This document shows, in pieces, positions 23,867-31,138 of a stretch of 36,566 bases of DNA. Numbering within the stretch: position 1 is the first letter of the stretch; the number at the start of each line of letters is the position of its first letter. Source of the stretch: Chloroflexota bacterium (GTDB lineage Bacteria > Chloroflexota > Anaerolineae > Promineifilales > Promineifilaceae); assembly GCA_009937635.1 (NCBI GenBank), contig JAACFF010000058.1:1-36566 (forward strand). Reading direction: 5' to 3'. The position numbers were made by a program, and so were the translations under genes. Under the pieces are notes generated by a model that had not been told where the DNA came from, did not search any database, and saw only the letters and a program-made list of their open reading frames with translations.

Positions 23867-25120
23867 TCAATTGCTTGTTGGCCAGACCAGCGGTAGTTGC
23901 CTTAGCCCGCGAAAGAGGACTCCGGAGCGCCATTGGAGTTGCGAGGCGGGAAGAGACAAGCGAAGGTTGGGAAATCTGCGAAAGAGGGTTTCCAGTGCAA
24001 TAGTTCCTTCCAAACGGGCCAAAGGTGCTCCCAGACAGTAGTGGATGCCCAGGCCGAAGGCGATATGTTTGTTATTTCCGCGTTGAACGTCCAGCATATC
24101 CGGGTTCTCAAATTGGTGGGAATCGCGATTAGCCGAGGTCAAGACCACGCGTACGAGATCCCCGCACCTGATTAGCTGCCCGCCTATTGTGACATCCTTG
24201 CGCGCCCAGCGGGATGTCGACGTTTCCACCGGGCCGTCATAGCGGAGCAATTCTTCAATTGCTTGCTCCCAGAGTGTCGGATCCCTTTTCAGGCTGGTGA
24301 GTTGCTGCGGATGAAGCAGGAGCGCCAGCGCGCCATTGCCGATCAGGTTCACGGTTGTTTCATGACCGGTCACCAAGAGCAGCGCGACCATGCTGGACAG
24401 TTCGGCTTCGTTGAATTTATCACCCGCTTCCTCCGCCTGAACCAAAGCGCTTACTAGGTCGTCGCGGGGATTAATCTGTCTATCCATGAACATTTGCTCA
24501 AGATAGGTAGTGAAAGCGCGTACTTTTCGCTTGCGGGCGCTGTAATTAAGGTTGCGACTGCCCGGAGAAATGATGGCCTGGGACCAATCCGCGACTTGTT
24601 CTCTGTCGCTGTCCGGAATACCCAACATTTCGCAAATGACGAATACGGGTAAGGGCAGGGCGAAGGCCGCGATTAAATCCATCTCACCCAATGCCTGTAC
24701 TTGATCTATTAGTTGATCCGCAATTGCCTGTATGCGAGGCGCTAATCTTTCTACGCGGCGGGGTGTGAATGCCTGGCTGACGAGGGCTCGCAGCCGGGTA
24801 TGATCCGGTGGATCGGAAAAGAGCATGTTTTCGTTGATACGCTGGTGAGCGGCTGTCTTCCGAGAGGCTGTGCTTATAGCACCCGCTGGGCAGGCATTAC
24901 GCGGGTCCTTGCAGAAATTCTGGTCATCTCGTAAGACGGTCGTTACATCCTCATAGCGCGTGATGTACCAGATAGTTGAACCATCAGGTGCCTGGTGCGC
25001 GTGCAGCGGCGCTTCCTGCCGCATGCGTGCGAAGGTTGGGAATGGATCCGCTTTAAAGAGAGGGCTGAAGAGGTCATATTGTTGAGGCACAAGGGGTTGT
25101 GACTCCTCTTTCTCACTCAT
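23867..25120 (-). CDS. Bacterial cytochrome P450 monooxygenase
   Basis: The 417-residue soluble protein has every P450 landmark. The I-helix oxygen-activation motif is VTGHETT (GHETT at 252-256), the K-helix ExxR is EELLR, and the haem loop is FGLGIHYCLG with thiolate ligand Cys362. The length, HxxxR segment DHTRLR and absence of a membrane anchor indicate a class I bacterial enzyme needing separate ferredoxin and reductase; none is encoded nearby. The substrate is unknown; CYP107/CYP109-like sequence style suggests broad small-molecule hydroxylation. Its ATG overlaps the stop of the upstream single-TM protein by four bases (ATGA), so the two are translationally coupled. It is the last gene of the selA-tsaD-kinase array. 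Confidence 0.97.
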   Translation of the reverse strand: MSEKEESQPLVPQQYDLFSPLFKADPFPTFARMRQEAPLHAHQAPDGSTIWYITRYEDVTTVLRDDQNFCKDPRNACPAGAISTASRKTAAHQRINENMLFSDPPDHTRLRALVSQAFTPRRVERLAPRIQAIADQLIDQVQALGEMDLIAAFALPLPVFVICEMLGIPDSDREQVADWSQAIISPGSRNLNYSARKRKVRAFTTYLEQMFMDRQINPRDDLVSALVQAEEAGDKFNEAELSSMVALLLVTGHETTVNLIGNGALALLLHPQQLTSLKRDPTLWEQAIEELLRYDGPVETSTSRWARKDVTIGGQLIRCGDLVRVVLTSANRDSHQFENPDMLDVQRGNNKHIAFGLGIHYCLGAPLARLEGTIALETLFRRFPNLRLSLPASQLQWRSGVLFRGLRQLPLVWPTSN

Positions 25121-25716
25121 TCGCTTGTACCGGAGAACAATTCGACCGTTTCAAAGTCGACTACGGTCGTGTCGCCAAAACTTTCGCCAAGGAGCCCAAT
25201 TTGACTTGCATTTCTACGAATCTCACCCTCCCAAAGCCATTCGCGGTTGATGCGCACCGCGGCCCGGTTTCCATCGATGTCCAACCAGATCTCGTTACCT
25301 GCGCTACCCGTGTGTACGTGAGGCCAGGTTTGCCATTCGAGCAAGTAGGAGTCATCAGTCGAAACGTCCTGATTCGCTGTTTCCCAGATAGCTAAATAAC
25401 CGAGAGGGGATACAGCGATGGCCAGGGAGGCTGTTTCATCACCAACGACCAGCCCGTAACCGATATCCTGCTCTCCGCTCTGACGGGCAGCTGTCAGACG
25501 GATGGTAGCAGGCGATTGGGGCACTTCTTCCCCTATCCACTGAATTTCGCGGGTGTTACCAGGCACGGACATTTGTGGCAGCTCCCTGGCCCACAGTTGT
25601 GAACCCAATGGCGCCGGATCAAAAAGGCCACTGGCAACGAGAACCATGGCCAATAGGGTGATTGCCAACAACATAACAGCCGCTCGATTTATCCAGCGGA
25701 TATGGGCAGAAGGCAT
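25117..25716 (-). CDS. Single-pass membrane protein with extracytoplasmic beta-rich domain
   Basis: The start is set at ATG 25716, which shares its A with the TGA stop of the kinase gene (TGATG); longer frames would run inside the kinase. The 199-residue product has a short basic N-terminus, one hydrophobic helix (about residues 12-34) and an exterior domain of about 160 residues with alternating beta-strand pattern. The segments WLDIDGNRAAVRINREWLWEG and IGLLGESFGDTTVVDFETVELF resemble concanavalin/DUF1080-like jelly-roll domains. I recognise no catalytic motif. Being coupled both to a PAS kinase and a P450, it may be a sensor or ligand-binding accessory of either. The function is unknown. 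Confidence 0.75.
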   Translation of the reverse strand: MPSAHIRWINRAAVMLLAITLLAMVLVASGLFDPAPLGSQLWARELPQMSVPGNTREIQWIGEEVPQSPATIRLTAARQSGEQDIGYGLVVGDETASLAIAVSPLGYLAIWETANQDVSTDDSYLLEWQTWPHVHTGSAGNEIWLDIDGNRAAVRINREWLWEGEIRRNASQIGLLGESFGDTTVVDFETVELFSGTSE

Positions 25717-26822
25717 CAACCACCAGATTTGACCGGCGCTGCAGGATCGCTGTCTGATGCTGCCGGCACCGTGAAGCAGAAGGCGGCGCCACCGCTTGGG
25801 CCATCTTCGACCCAGATTTGGCCCCCATGCGCCTCGACAGCCAGACGACAAAAAGCAAGCCCCAGTCCCAAGCCATTGGAAGAGGAGGCGGTTCTTACGC
25901 GTTGGAACTTCTCGAAGATAAGTTCGCGATACTGTTCAGGAACACCTTGACCTTGATCGGTCACACTAAAAAGCACCACATCCTGGTCCGCTAATTTTTG
26001 CGCTTTGATGGTAATGTTTTGCCCTCGCTGGCTGTGCTTTAAGGCATTGGTTATCAAGTTGAGCAAAACGCGACGTATCATGCTCTCTTCGACCAAGATA
26101 TCAGGCATATCTGAGCCAATGTCGCGATGCGCCGTGATGTTTCGCTGATCCAGGTCAGGTTCCTCCACGGCATAAACATAGTCAATGAGCTTGGCAACGT
26201 TTACCATCACCCTGTTCGAGAGTGGAAAGCCCGCTTCGAGATGGCTGATATCCAATAGTGAGTCGACCAAGGCTTGCAAATGGTGACTGCTGCGCACGGC
26301 GACGTCTACCATGGAATGCAGAATTGGGCTGCTGTTCGTTGGCAGTTCGCCTTTAACCAGCTCTAGACTGGCGATGACGTTGCCCAGCGGGCTTTGAAGA
26401 TCATGAACCAACATGGCGGCAAGGTCTTGACGCAGTCGGTCCAATTCGACCTGGCGGGTGACATCATGATGTATCCACTGCACCAAATCGTTATCATCAA
26501 GGGTATATCGCCTAGCGTGAACCTTGATGTGCAATCGTTTCCGACCTTCTTTTGTGGGTATTACACTGTCAAAAACGTGTAAGTCGCTTTCCGGATGCGT
26601 GGAAAAATCGGGCAAAGGCTGCCCATCCTGATAGACGGTGGCGATATTCCTCCCTGCAAGCTCCTCTTCGCTATAACCGAGAAGCTCAAAGGTGCGCTTA
26701 TTAGCCGTAATGATCAACCCGGACGCGTCAGTCAAGATGATAGCATCAACGCTGTCCTGAAAAAGGCGCAAAGCGGCACCTTGGTTGAAATGATCGGGGA
26801 GGGGGGGAGAATCATGGTTCAT
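25716..26822 (-). CDS. PAS-domain sensor histidine kinase
   Basis: The 368-residue protein has a PAS domain (about 20-125, with IILTDASGLIITANKRTFELLGY), a HisKA dimerisation domain with the H-box LVHDLQSPLG (phosphorylated His140), and an HATPase domain. The ATPase shows the N-box NLITNALKHS, the G1 box DQGQGVP, FEKFQRV and GLGLAFCRLAVEAHGG. No transmembrane helix is seen, so it is soluble. No response regulator lies next to it, making it an orphan kinase in the window. It follows tsaD by 20 bases and is coupled through TGATG to the single-TM protein. The PAS ligand is unknown. Confidence 0.94.
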   Translation of the reverse strand: MNHDSPPLPDHFNQGAALRLFQDSVDAIILTDASGLIITANKRTFELLGYSEEELAGRNIATVYQDGQPLPDFSTHPESDLHVFDSVIPTKEGRKRLHIKVHARRYTLDDNDLVQWIHHDVTRQVELDRLRQDLAAMLVHDLQSPLGNVIASLELVKGELPTNSSPILHSMVDVAVRSSHHLQALVDSLLDISHLEAGFPLSNRVMVNVAKLIDYVYAVEEPDLDQRNITAHRDIGSDMPDILVEESMIRRVLLNLITNALKHSQRGQNITIKAQKLADQDVVLFSVTDQGQGVPEQYRELIFEKFQRVRTASSSNGLGLGLAFCRLAVEAHGGQIWVEDGPSGGAAFCFTVPAASDSDPAAPVKSGG

Positions 26823-26842
26823 GATTTGCTGTTCCGGTTAGC

Positions 26843-27868
26843 TTAGACCAGTTGCAAGCTGGGGATAACATCCATGCTGAGTGCGTCACGACGGCCGTTG
26901 ATGAAGTGCCAGTGAGCGGCTGCGGCGATCATGGCCGCGTTGTCCGTACATAATTCTGGCGGGGGGACCCGGACCGGGATCTCGAGCGCCTCTTTCATGG
27001 ATTTGCGTAAGGCGCGATTGGCAGAGACACCGCCTGCCAGGTGAACGGCAGTAGCTCCATAATCTGTAGCGGCGCGAACGGTCTTGATCACCAAAGCGTC
27101 CACCACAGCGGCCTGAAAACTGGCTGCCAAATCATGAACCGGCAGATGGCCGGGCTGGAACTGTTTAGTCTGTCGCAGAACGGCCGTCTTGAGGCCACTG
27201 AAACTGAAATTGTAGCCATGTTCCTGCTGCAAGGCGGCGCGAGGGAAACGAAACGCATGATGGTTTCCTTTTTCTGATGCGGCATCAATGGCCGGCCCGC
27301 CGGGGTAGGGCAAGCCCAATAAGCGGCCTATCTTATCGAAGGCCTCGCCTGCTGCATCATCCATGGTGCCGCCCAAATGTTGGTAACGCCCATGATCAAG
27401 CATCAAGTAGAGTTCGGTATGCCCGCCACTGACGACCAGAGTTAAGATGGGGAATTCGATTGCATCCGCTTCCTTGCTCAGCCACAGCGAGCAAATGTGG
27501 CCTTCGATATGATTGATGCCGAGCAAAGGTTTATTGCGCGCCATCGCCAGGCCTTTGGCCGTGTTGACGCCGACCAGCAATGAACCGACCAGACCCGGAC
27601 CACGCGTGACGGCGATACAGTCTAGATCATCAAAGCCAATAAAGGCACCGCGCATAGCCTGTTCGATGACAGGGTAGATGACTTCTATGTGCCGGCGTGA
27701 CGCCACCTCGGGAAAGATACCCCCATACTCGGCATGTAAGTTGGTCTGGCTGGCAATGACGTTGCTGAGTATCTTGGTCCCATTGTCGACGACAGAAGCG
27801 GCCGTCTCATCACAAGAGGTTTCAATGGCCAGGATTCGTGTTTCGTTCTTTGTCGATTCGTTCATCAT
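26843..27868 (-). CDS. tsaD: tRNA N6-adenosine threonylcarbamoyltransferase
   Basis: The 341-residue protein carries the TsaD/Kae1 signatures: LAIETSCDETAASVV at the N-terminus, the metal-binding HxxxH in NHIEGH (His120, His124), LVVSGGHTEL, AGEAFDKIGRLLGLPYPGG and AGGVSANRALR. It completes the universal t6A37 modification of ANN-decoding tRNAs together with TsaB/C/E, which are not in the window. The start is ATG 27868, overlapping the selA stop as TGATG; an in-frame ATG one codon later and one three codons earlier are alternatives. It sits in a minus-strand array between selA and the PAS kinase. Confidence 0.96.
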   Translation of the reverse strand: MMNESTKNETRILAIETSCDETAASVVDNGTKILSNVIASQTNLHAEYGGIFPEVASRRHIEVIYPVIEQAMRGAFIGFDDLDCIAVTRGPGLVGSLLVGVNTAKGLAMARNKPLLGINHIEGHICSLWLSKEADAIEFPILTLVVSGGHTELYLMLDHGRYQHLGGTMDDAAGEAFDKIGRLLGLPYPGGPAIDAASEKGNHHAFRFPRAALQQEHGYNFSFSGLKTAVLRQTKQFQPGHLPVHDLAASFQAAVVDALVIKTVRAATDYGATAVHLAGGVSANRALRKSMKEALEIPVRVPPPELCTDNAAMIAAAAHWHFINGRRDALSMDVIPSLQLV

Positions 27869-29259
27869 CAAGTACAAATTTCCAGCAGAGATCGCATCAT
27901 GGCATCGCCCTGGTGGGGCAAAATAGTACGCGGGTCGAGCAAAAGGCGATCCTCTTGTATGCGCCCGATGACCGGTGGGCTGGCCTGTCGCAAGCGGGCA
28001 GCCACACTTTCGGCATTTTCATTCGTAATAGCTACCAGTTTAGTGGGAAGCGTGGTTCCCGGCAAACTACCGCCTCCTACGCGTGAAAACCCGTCTATCA
28101 CCGTGGCCTCTATACCGTGTTCGCGTAGGCGCGTGGCCCACGTGGTCGCCTCTGTATTAATGTCCTGCAAGGCGCGGGCTATCATGCGCCATACGGGAAT
28201 CTCGCGCAGCGCTTCCCCCTTGATATAGTGGGATAAAGTAGCAGTAAGGGCGGAGAGGCACAGTTTATCGGCGCGGATTGCCCTGGCCAGAGGATGTTGT
28301 TTTAGTTGGTCGATCAAATCTTCCCGCCCGCACAAGATGCCGGCTTGTGGGCCTCCGAGAAGTTTATCGCCGCTAAAGGCGATGACATCCGCTCCGGCGG
28401 CCAACTCATCCTGTACGACCGGCTCCGCTTGCAAGCCATACGGCGTAACGTCCAGCAAAGCTCCGCTGCCTTGATCGTAAAGCAAAGGAATACTGTTAGC
28501 CTCGGCTAGTTCCGCCAATTCAGCCAGCGAAGGTTCGCTGGTGAAGCCGATGACCCGATAATTAGAGGGATGGGCTACCATGATGGCTGCTGTTTCCGCG
28601 CTGATGGCCTTTTCGTAATCGCGCAGATGGGTGCGATTTGTGGTCCCTACCTCGACGAGCTTGGCTCCGGATTGGGCCATCACGTCCGGCACGCGGAAAC
28701 CGCCGCCGATTTCAACCAGTTGGCCGCGGCTGATGATGACCTCTTGATCGCGGCAAAGCGCGGTGAGCATCAACAGCACAGCCGCGGCATTGTTGTTGAC
28801 CACGAGCGCCGCTTCAGCGCCCGTGATGCGCTTGAGGTATTGCTCGGCGTGTACCGTGCGAGAACCGCGTTCGCCAGCGCCGGGATCATATTCCAACGTA
28901 GAATAAGTAGGGGCCACGTTGTTTATCGCGGCCAGTGCAGCTTGGCTCAGCGGGGCGCGCCCCAGGTTGGTGTGGATGATCACACCGGTGGCGTTGACGA
29001 CGGGGTATAAGGTGGGGGCTAACATAGTAACCAGATGGACGCCGGCGTCGCCTATTAACTGCTGCGCGGATGGTGGTTGCTCGATTACGCCGGACAGTAA
29101 CTCTTCCCGCGAAATCTCCAGCATATGGCGCAGCGCTTCAAGGGTGAGTGGACGGCCGAAATCTACCAGCAATTCTTGCGTCTGTGGTTGCTGCAGCAAG
29201 TTGTCTACACTTGGCAATTGGCGCAGCAATGTTTGTTTATCCTGCTTCCCTTGAAGCAC
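27868..29259 (-). CDS. selA: L-seryl-tRNA(Sec) selenium transferase
   Basis: The 463-residue length and motifs are those of bacterial SelA: an N-terminal LRQLPSVDNLL domain that binds tRNA(Sec), VNATGVIIHTNLGRAPLS, and the PLP-binding lysine in FSGDKLLGGPQAGI (Lys299). It converts seryl-tRNA(Sec) to selenocysteinyl-tRNA with selenophosphate. This implies a selenocysteine pathway in the organism, but selB, selC and selD are not in the window and no SECIS-like element was recognised. SelA-like PLP enzymes exist with other roles, but the close match of the N-terminal domain favours true SelA. It begins one base after the upstream membrane-protein gene. Confidence 0.94.
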   Translation of the reverse strand: MLQGKQDKQTLLRQLPSVDNLLQQPQTQELLVDFGRPLTLEALRHMLEISREELLSGVIEQPPSAQQLIGDAGVHLVTMLAPTLYPVVNATGVIIHTNLGRAPLSQAALAAINNVAPTYSTLEYDPGAGERGSRTVHAEQYLKRITGAEAALVVNNNAAAVLLMLTALCRDQEVIISRGQLVEIGGGFRVPDVMAQSGAKLVEVGTTNRTHLRDYEKAISAETAAIMVAHPSNYRVIGFTSEPSLAELAELAEANSIPLLYDQGSGALLDVTPYGLQAEPVVQDELAAGADVIAFSGDKLLGGPQAGILCGREDLIDQLKQHPLARAIRADKLCLSALTATLSHYIKGEALREIPVWRMIARALQDINTEATTWATRLREHGIEATVIDGFSRVGGGSLPGTTLPTKLVAITNENAESVAARLRQASPPVIGRIQEDRLLLDPRTILPHQGDAMMRSLLEICT

Positions 29260-29260
29260 G

Positions 29261-29746
29261 TTAGACGCTCACTTTTGTGGCGCGGGTACGAATTTGTAGT
29301 AGAACTTCCAGGAGGACGAGCACGCCGGCTACCAATATGGCCACCGCAACGCCCAACAGACGGTTCATTTGCAGCCACATACAAAACGATACCCAAAAGC
29401 CAACCCACATCGCCTGGCGCAGAACAACCAGAAAATGGGGTGCCGAGCCACCTTGTGATGTGCCAAAGCGCCAGTTCAAGAAGTAGGCGACTGGCAAGGC
29501 CAGGCCGGTGGCGCTCACGATGACGGCCGACAGAAAAGCGAGAATAATTTCCTTATTTGCTGCAGCCATCAAGGAAGCAGGGTCCACTTGATCGAGGGCT
29601 GTTGCACGCACCAGGTCCAGGCGCTCCACATCAAAAGGCCACCAATTATCCACAATGTGGTTCATAGCCATCAGCCCCAACAGCAGTAGACCACCGCCAA
29701 GTATCAGATAAGGGATGATTCCAAGGCGTTCAAACATCTCTTTCAT
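29261..29746 (-). CDS. Small integral membrane protein of unknown function
   Basis: The product from ATG 29746 is 161 residues; an upstream TTG at 29764 is a weaker choice. It has four predicted membrane segments: IIPYLILGGGLLLLGLMAM near the start, a central helix after a short outside loop (EIILAFLSAVIVSATGLAL), and a pair near the C-terminus (AMWVGFWVSFCMW, LGVAVAILVAGVLVLLEVLL). No motif is recognised. It ends one base before selA and appears to be the first gene of the selA-tsaD-kinase-P450 array. It has the look of lineage-restricted membrane proteins of Chloroflexota. Confidence 0.75.
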   Translation of the reverse strand: MKEMFERLGIIPYLILGGGLLLLGLMAMNHIVDNWWPFDVERLDLVRATALDQVDPASLMAAANKEIILAFLSAVIVSATGLALPVAYFLNWRFGTSQGGSAPHFLVVLRQAMWVGFWVSFCMWLQMNRLLGVAVAILVAGVLVLLEVLLQIRTRATKVSV

Positions 29747-29752
29747 AGGAGC

Positions 29753-29779
29753 ATTATACCTCAATTATCTAGCTTTCAA
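29753..29779 (-). promoter_or_regulatory. Candidate promoter ahead of the membrane protein-selA array, possibly leaderless
   Basis: On the minus strand TTGAAA and TATAAT are separated by 15 bases, slightly short of ideal. The -10 ends six bases before the ATG at 29746, so the predicted transcript starts at or next to the start codon. No Shine-Dalgarno sequence is present, which would fit leaderless translation. Confidence 0.45.
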
Positions 29780-29803
29780 CTTTTCCTGTTAAGGCCAGAT
29801 GAG

Positions 29804-29851
29804 CGCTCTTTTTGCACACAAAATATTGGCAACTTTCTTGCTTAAAGAGCG
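29804..29851. repeat. Short inverted repeat CGCTCTTT/AAAGAGCG
   Basis: Eight-base arms at 29804-29811 and 29844-29851 flank a 32-base AT-rich spacer directly at the 3' end of the small unknown gene. It could be a weak terminator or a processing hairpin. The long loop keeps confidence low. Confidence 0.35.
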
Positions 29852-30283
29852 TTAGCCACGGTCCGGTAGGTCAAGGAAATGAAGTAAAGTTTGACTATAG
29901 GCATCACTGGCTGTTGCCGCATTAAAGTAAAGCATTTCATCGTCCAATTCAACAATGCAGCGGTAGCTCCGGCCATCGTAGGTGAGTTGCAGCGATCTCA
30001 GGCTCTCGTTGTTTATCATGTCTAACAGTGCTTGCCGCAGTTGCGATTCCGTTGGTAACCAGATCACTTCGGCGGTTAGAATGTAATCCAATGCCCACTC
30101 GGCCGTACCATGAAATGTGACGACCGGCCAGCCGCGGAAAATATCTAGGTTGGCCAATAGATCGGCAATGACGAAAACGCGATCATCCATGCCCCGGTCA
30201 GGGATGGCGAAGAAATCATTGACGCTGGCCTGCCACAGCAGTCCGGCTTGTTTTAGTTTTCTAGCAAGGGATAGTGAAATCAT
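29852..30283 (-). CDS. Conserved-looking protein of unknown function
   Basis: The 143-residue soluble protein has no signal peptide or membrane segment and no motif I can name with confidence. It is well composed, with ordered segments such as LKQAGLLWQASVNDFFAIPD, RVFVIADLLANLD, WALDYILTAEVIWLPTESQL and YRCIVELDDEMLYFNAATAS. A similar protein type recurs in Chloroflexota genomes as I recall, but I cannot support a function. It lies 67 bases downstream of the SDR gene on the same strand and 105 bases ahead of the membrane protein-selA array. The ATG at 30283 has only a weak GGGAT upstream. Confidence 0.65.
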   Translation of the reverse strand: MISLSLARKLKQAGLLWQASVNDFFAIPDRGMDDRVFVIADLLANLDIFRGWPVVTFHGTAEWALDYILTAEVIWLPTESQLRQALLDMINNESLRSLQLTYDGRSYRCIVELDDEMLYFNAATASDAYSQTLLHFLDLPDRG

Positions 30284-30350
30284 GTGTTCGATCCCATAAA
30301 CAGGTAGATGTAAACAGTGGTTCTTGGCAAAGGTATAAGGTTATTTCCTG

Positions 30351-31076
30351 TTATGATTGCCATGGATTTTCCATTGTCTGGATAAGTAACGGCCGTCCGA
30401 TCTTGATATTCGGACGGCGTGTCAACAGCCAAACGACTAAGTCGGCGATGTCCTGCGGCGTGAGGCACTTCGTTTGATCCAAATTGGGTGCCTTCTGAGT
30501 CATCTCGCTGAGTACCATACCGGGACAAATGGTATCGACGCGTATGCCTAGCTCCTGGTTTTCACGCTGGATATACTCCCCCAAGGCGTTGAGAGCGTGT
30601 TTAGAAACACCGTAGGCGCCGTTTGTCTTGTAATATTCCAGCCCCGATTCGGAACTGATATTGATGATATGCCCGTTTTTTGATTCGCGCATACCGGCCA
30701 ACACAGCCCGGCTCATTAAAAATGGTCCGCGAAGATTGATGGCCATCACGCGGTCCCACGTTTCAACGGTATGCTGATGAATGGCGCCGCCACCGGCGAT
30801 GCCGGCGTTGTTGACCAGTATTGAGATAGACCCGTACTCAGAAATCGCTGCGCCGACGACACGCTCAACATCTTCCTCCAGTGAGACATCGGCCGTGACG
30901 AATCTGGCCTTTCCGCCTTCTTGCTGGATATGGGCGATAATGTTGACCAGTGGCTCTCTCCGTCTGCCACAAAGCATAAGATTGGCGCCCTCGCCGGCTA
31001 GTGCCAACGCCACGCCTGCGCCGATGCCGCTGCCGGCACCTGTCACGATTGCTGTCTTACCCGAAAGTTCGCCCAT
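30351..31076 (-). CDS. Short-chain dehydrogenase/reductase (SDR)
   Basis: The start chosen is ATG 31076 (MGELSGKTAIVTG), with AAGGA upstream; a GTG at 31115 would add 13 residues ahead of the Rossmann fold. The 241-residue product is a classical SDR. TGAGSGIG (12-19) binds NAD(P), NNAG (89-92) supports the fold, and the catalytic set is Ser142 region, Tyr155 and Lys159 in YGVSK. The Arg-rich CGRRRE after the second strand suggests NADP preference. The substrate is unknown. It is divergent from dnaE2 across a 62-base gap in which no clear SOS box was found. Confidence 0.93.
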   Translation of the reverse strand: MGELSGKTAIVTGAGSGIGAGVALALAGEGANLMLCGRRREPLVNIIAHIQQEGGKARFVTADVSLEEDVERVVGAAISEYGSISILVNNAGIAGGGAIHQHTVETWDRVMAINLRGPFLMSRAVLAGMRESKNGHIINISSESGLEYYKTNGAYGVSKHALNALGEYIQRENQELGIRVDTICPGMVLSEMTQKAPNLDQTKCLTPQDIADLVVWLLTRRPNIKIGRPLLIQTMENPWQS

Positions 31077-31138
31077 ATCCTTACCCTTTCCTATTATCTG
31101 CTTGCGCCTAATCACGCACGTTCATATGATCTGCTGTT

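Noticed and set aside
25117-25851. Longer 244-codon version of the single-TM protein
   Set aside because: The added 45 residues would overlap the PAS kinase and read as Arg/Trp-rich shadow sequence; the TGATG coupled start at 25716 puts a clean membrane anchor at the N-terminus.
28306-29254. Plus-strand ORFs opposite selA
   Set aside because: selA is fully supported by motifs along the whole minus-strand frame; these are antisense shadows.
31077-31138. Possible SOS (LexA) box between the SDR and dnaE2 genes
   Set aside because: GTTCATATGATC is only a partial dyad and does not match the known GAAC-N4-GTTC or CTGT-N8-ACAG forms.
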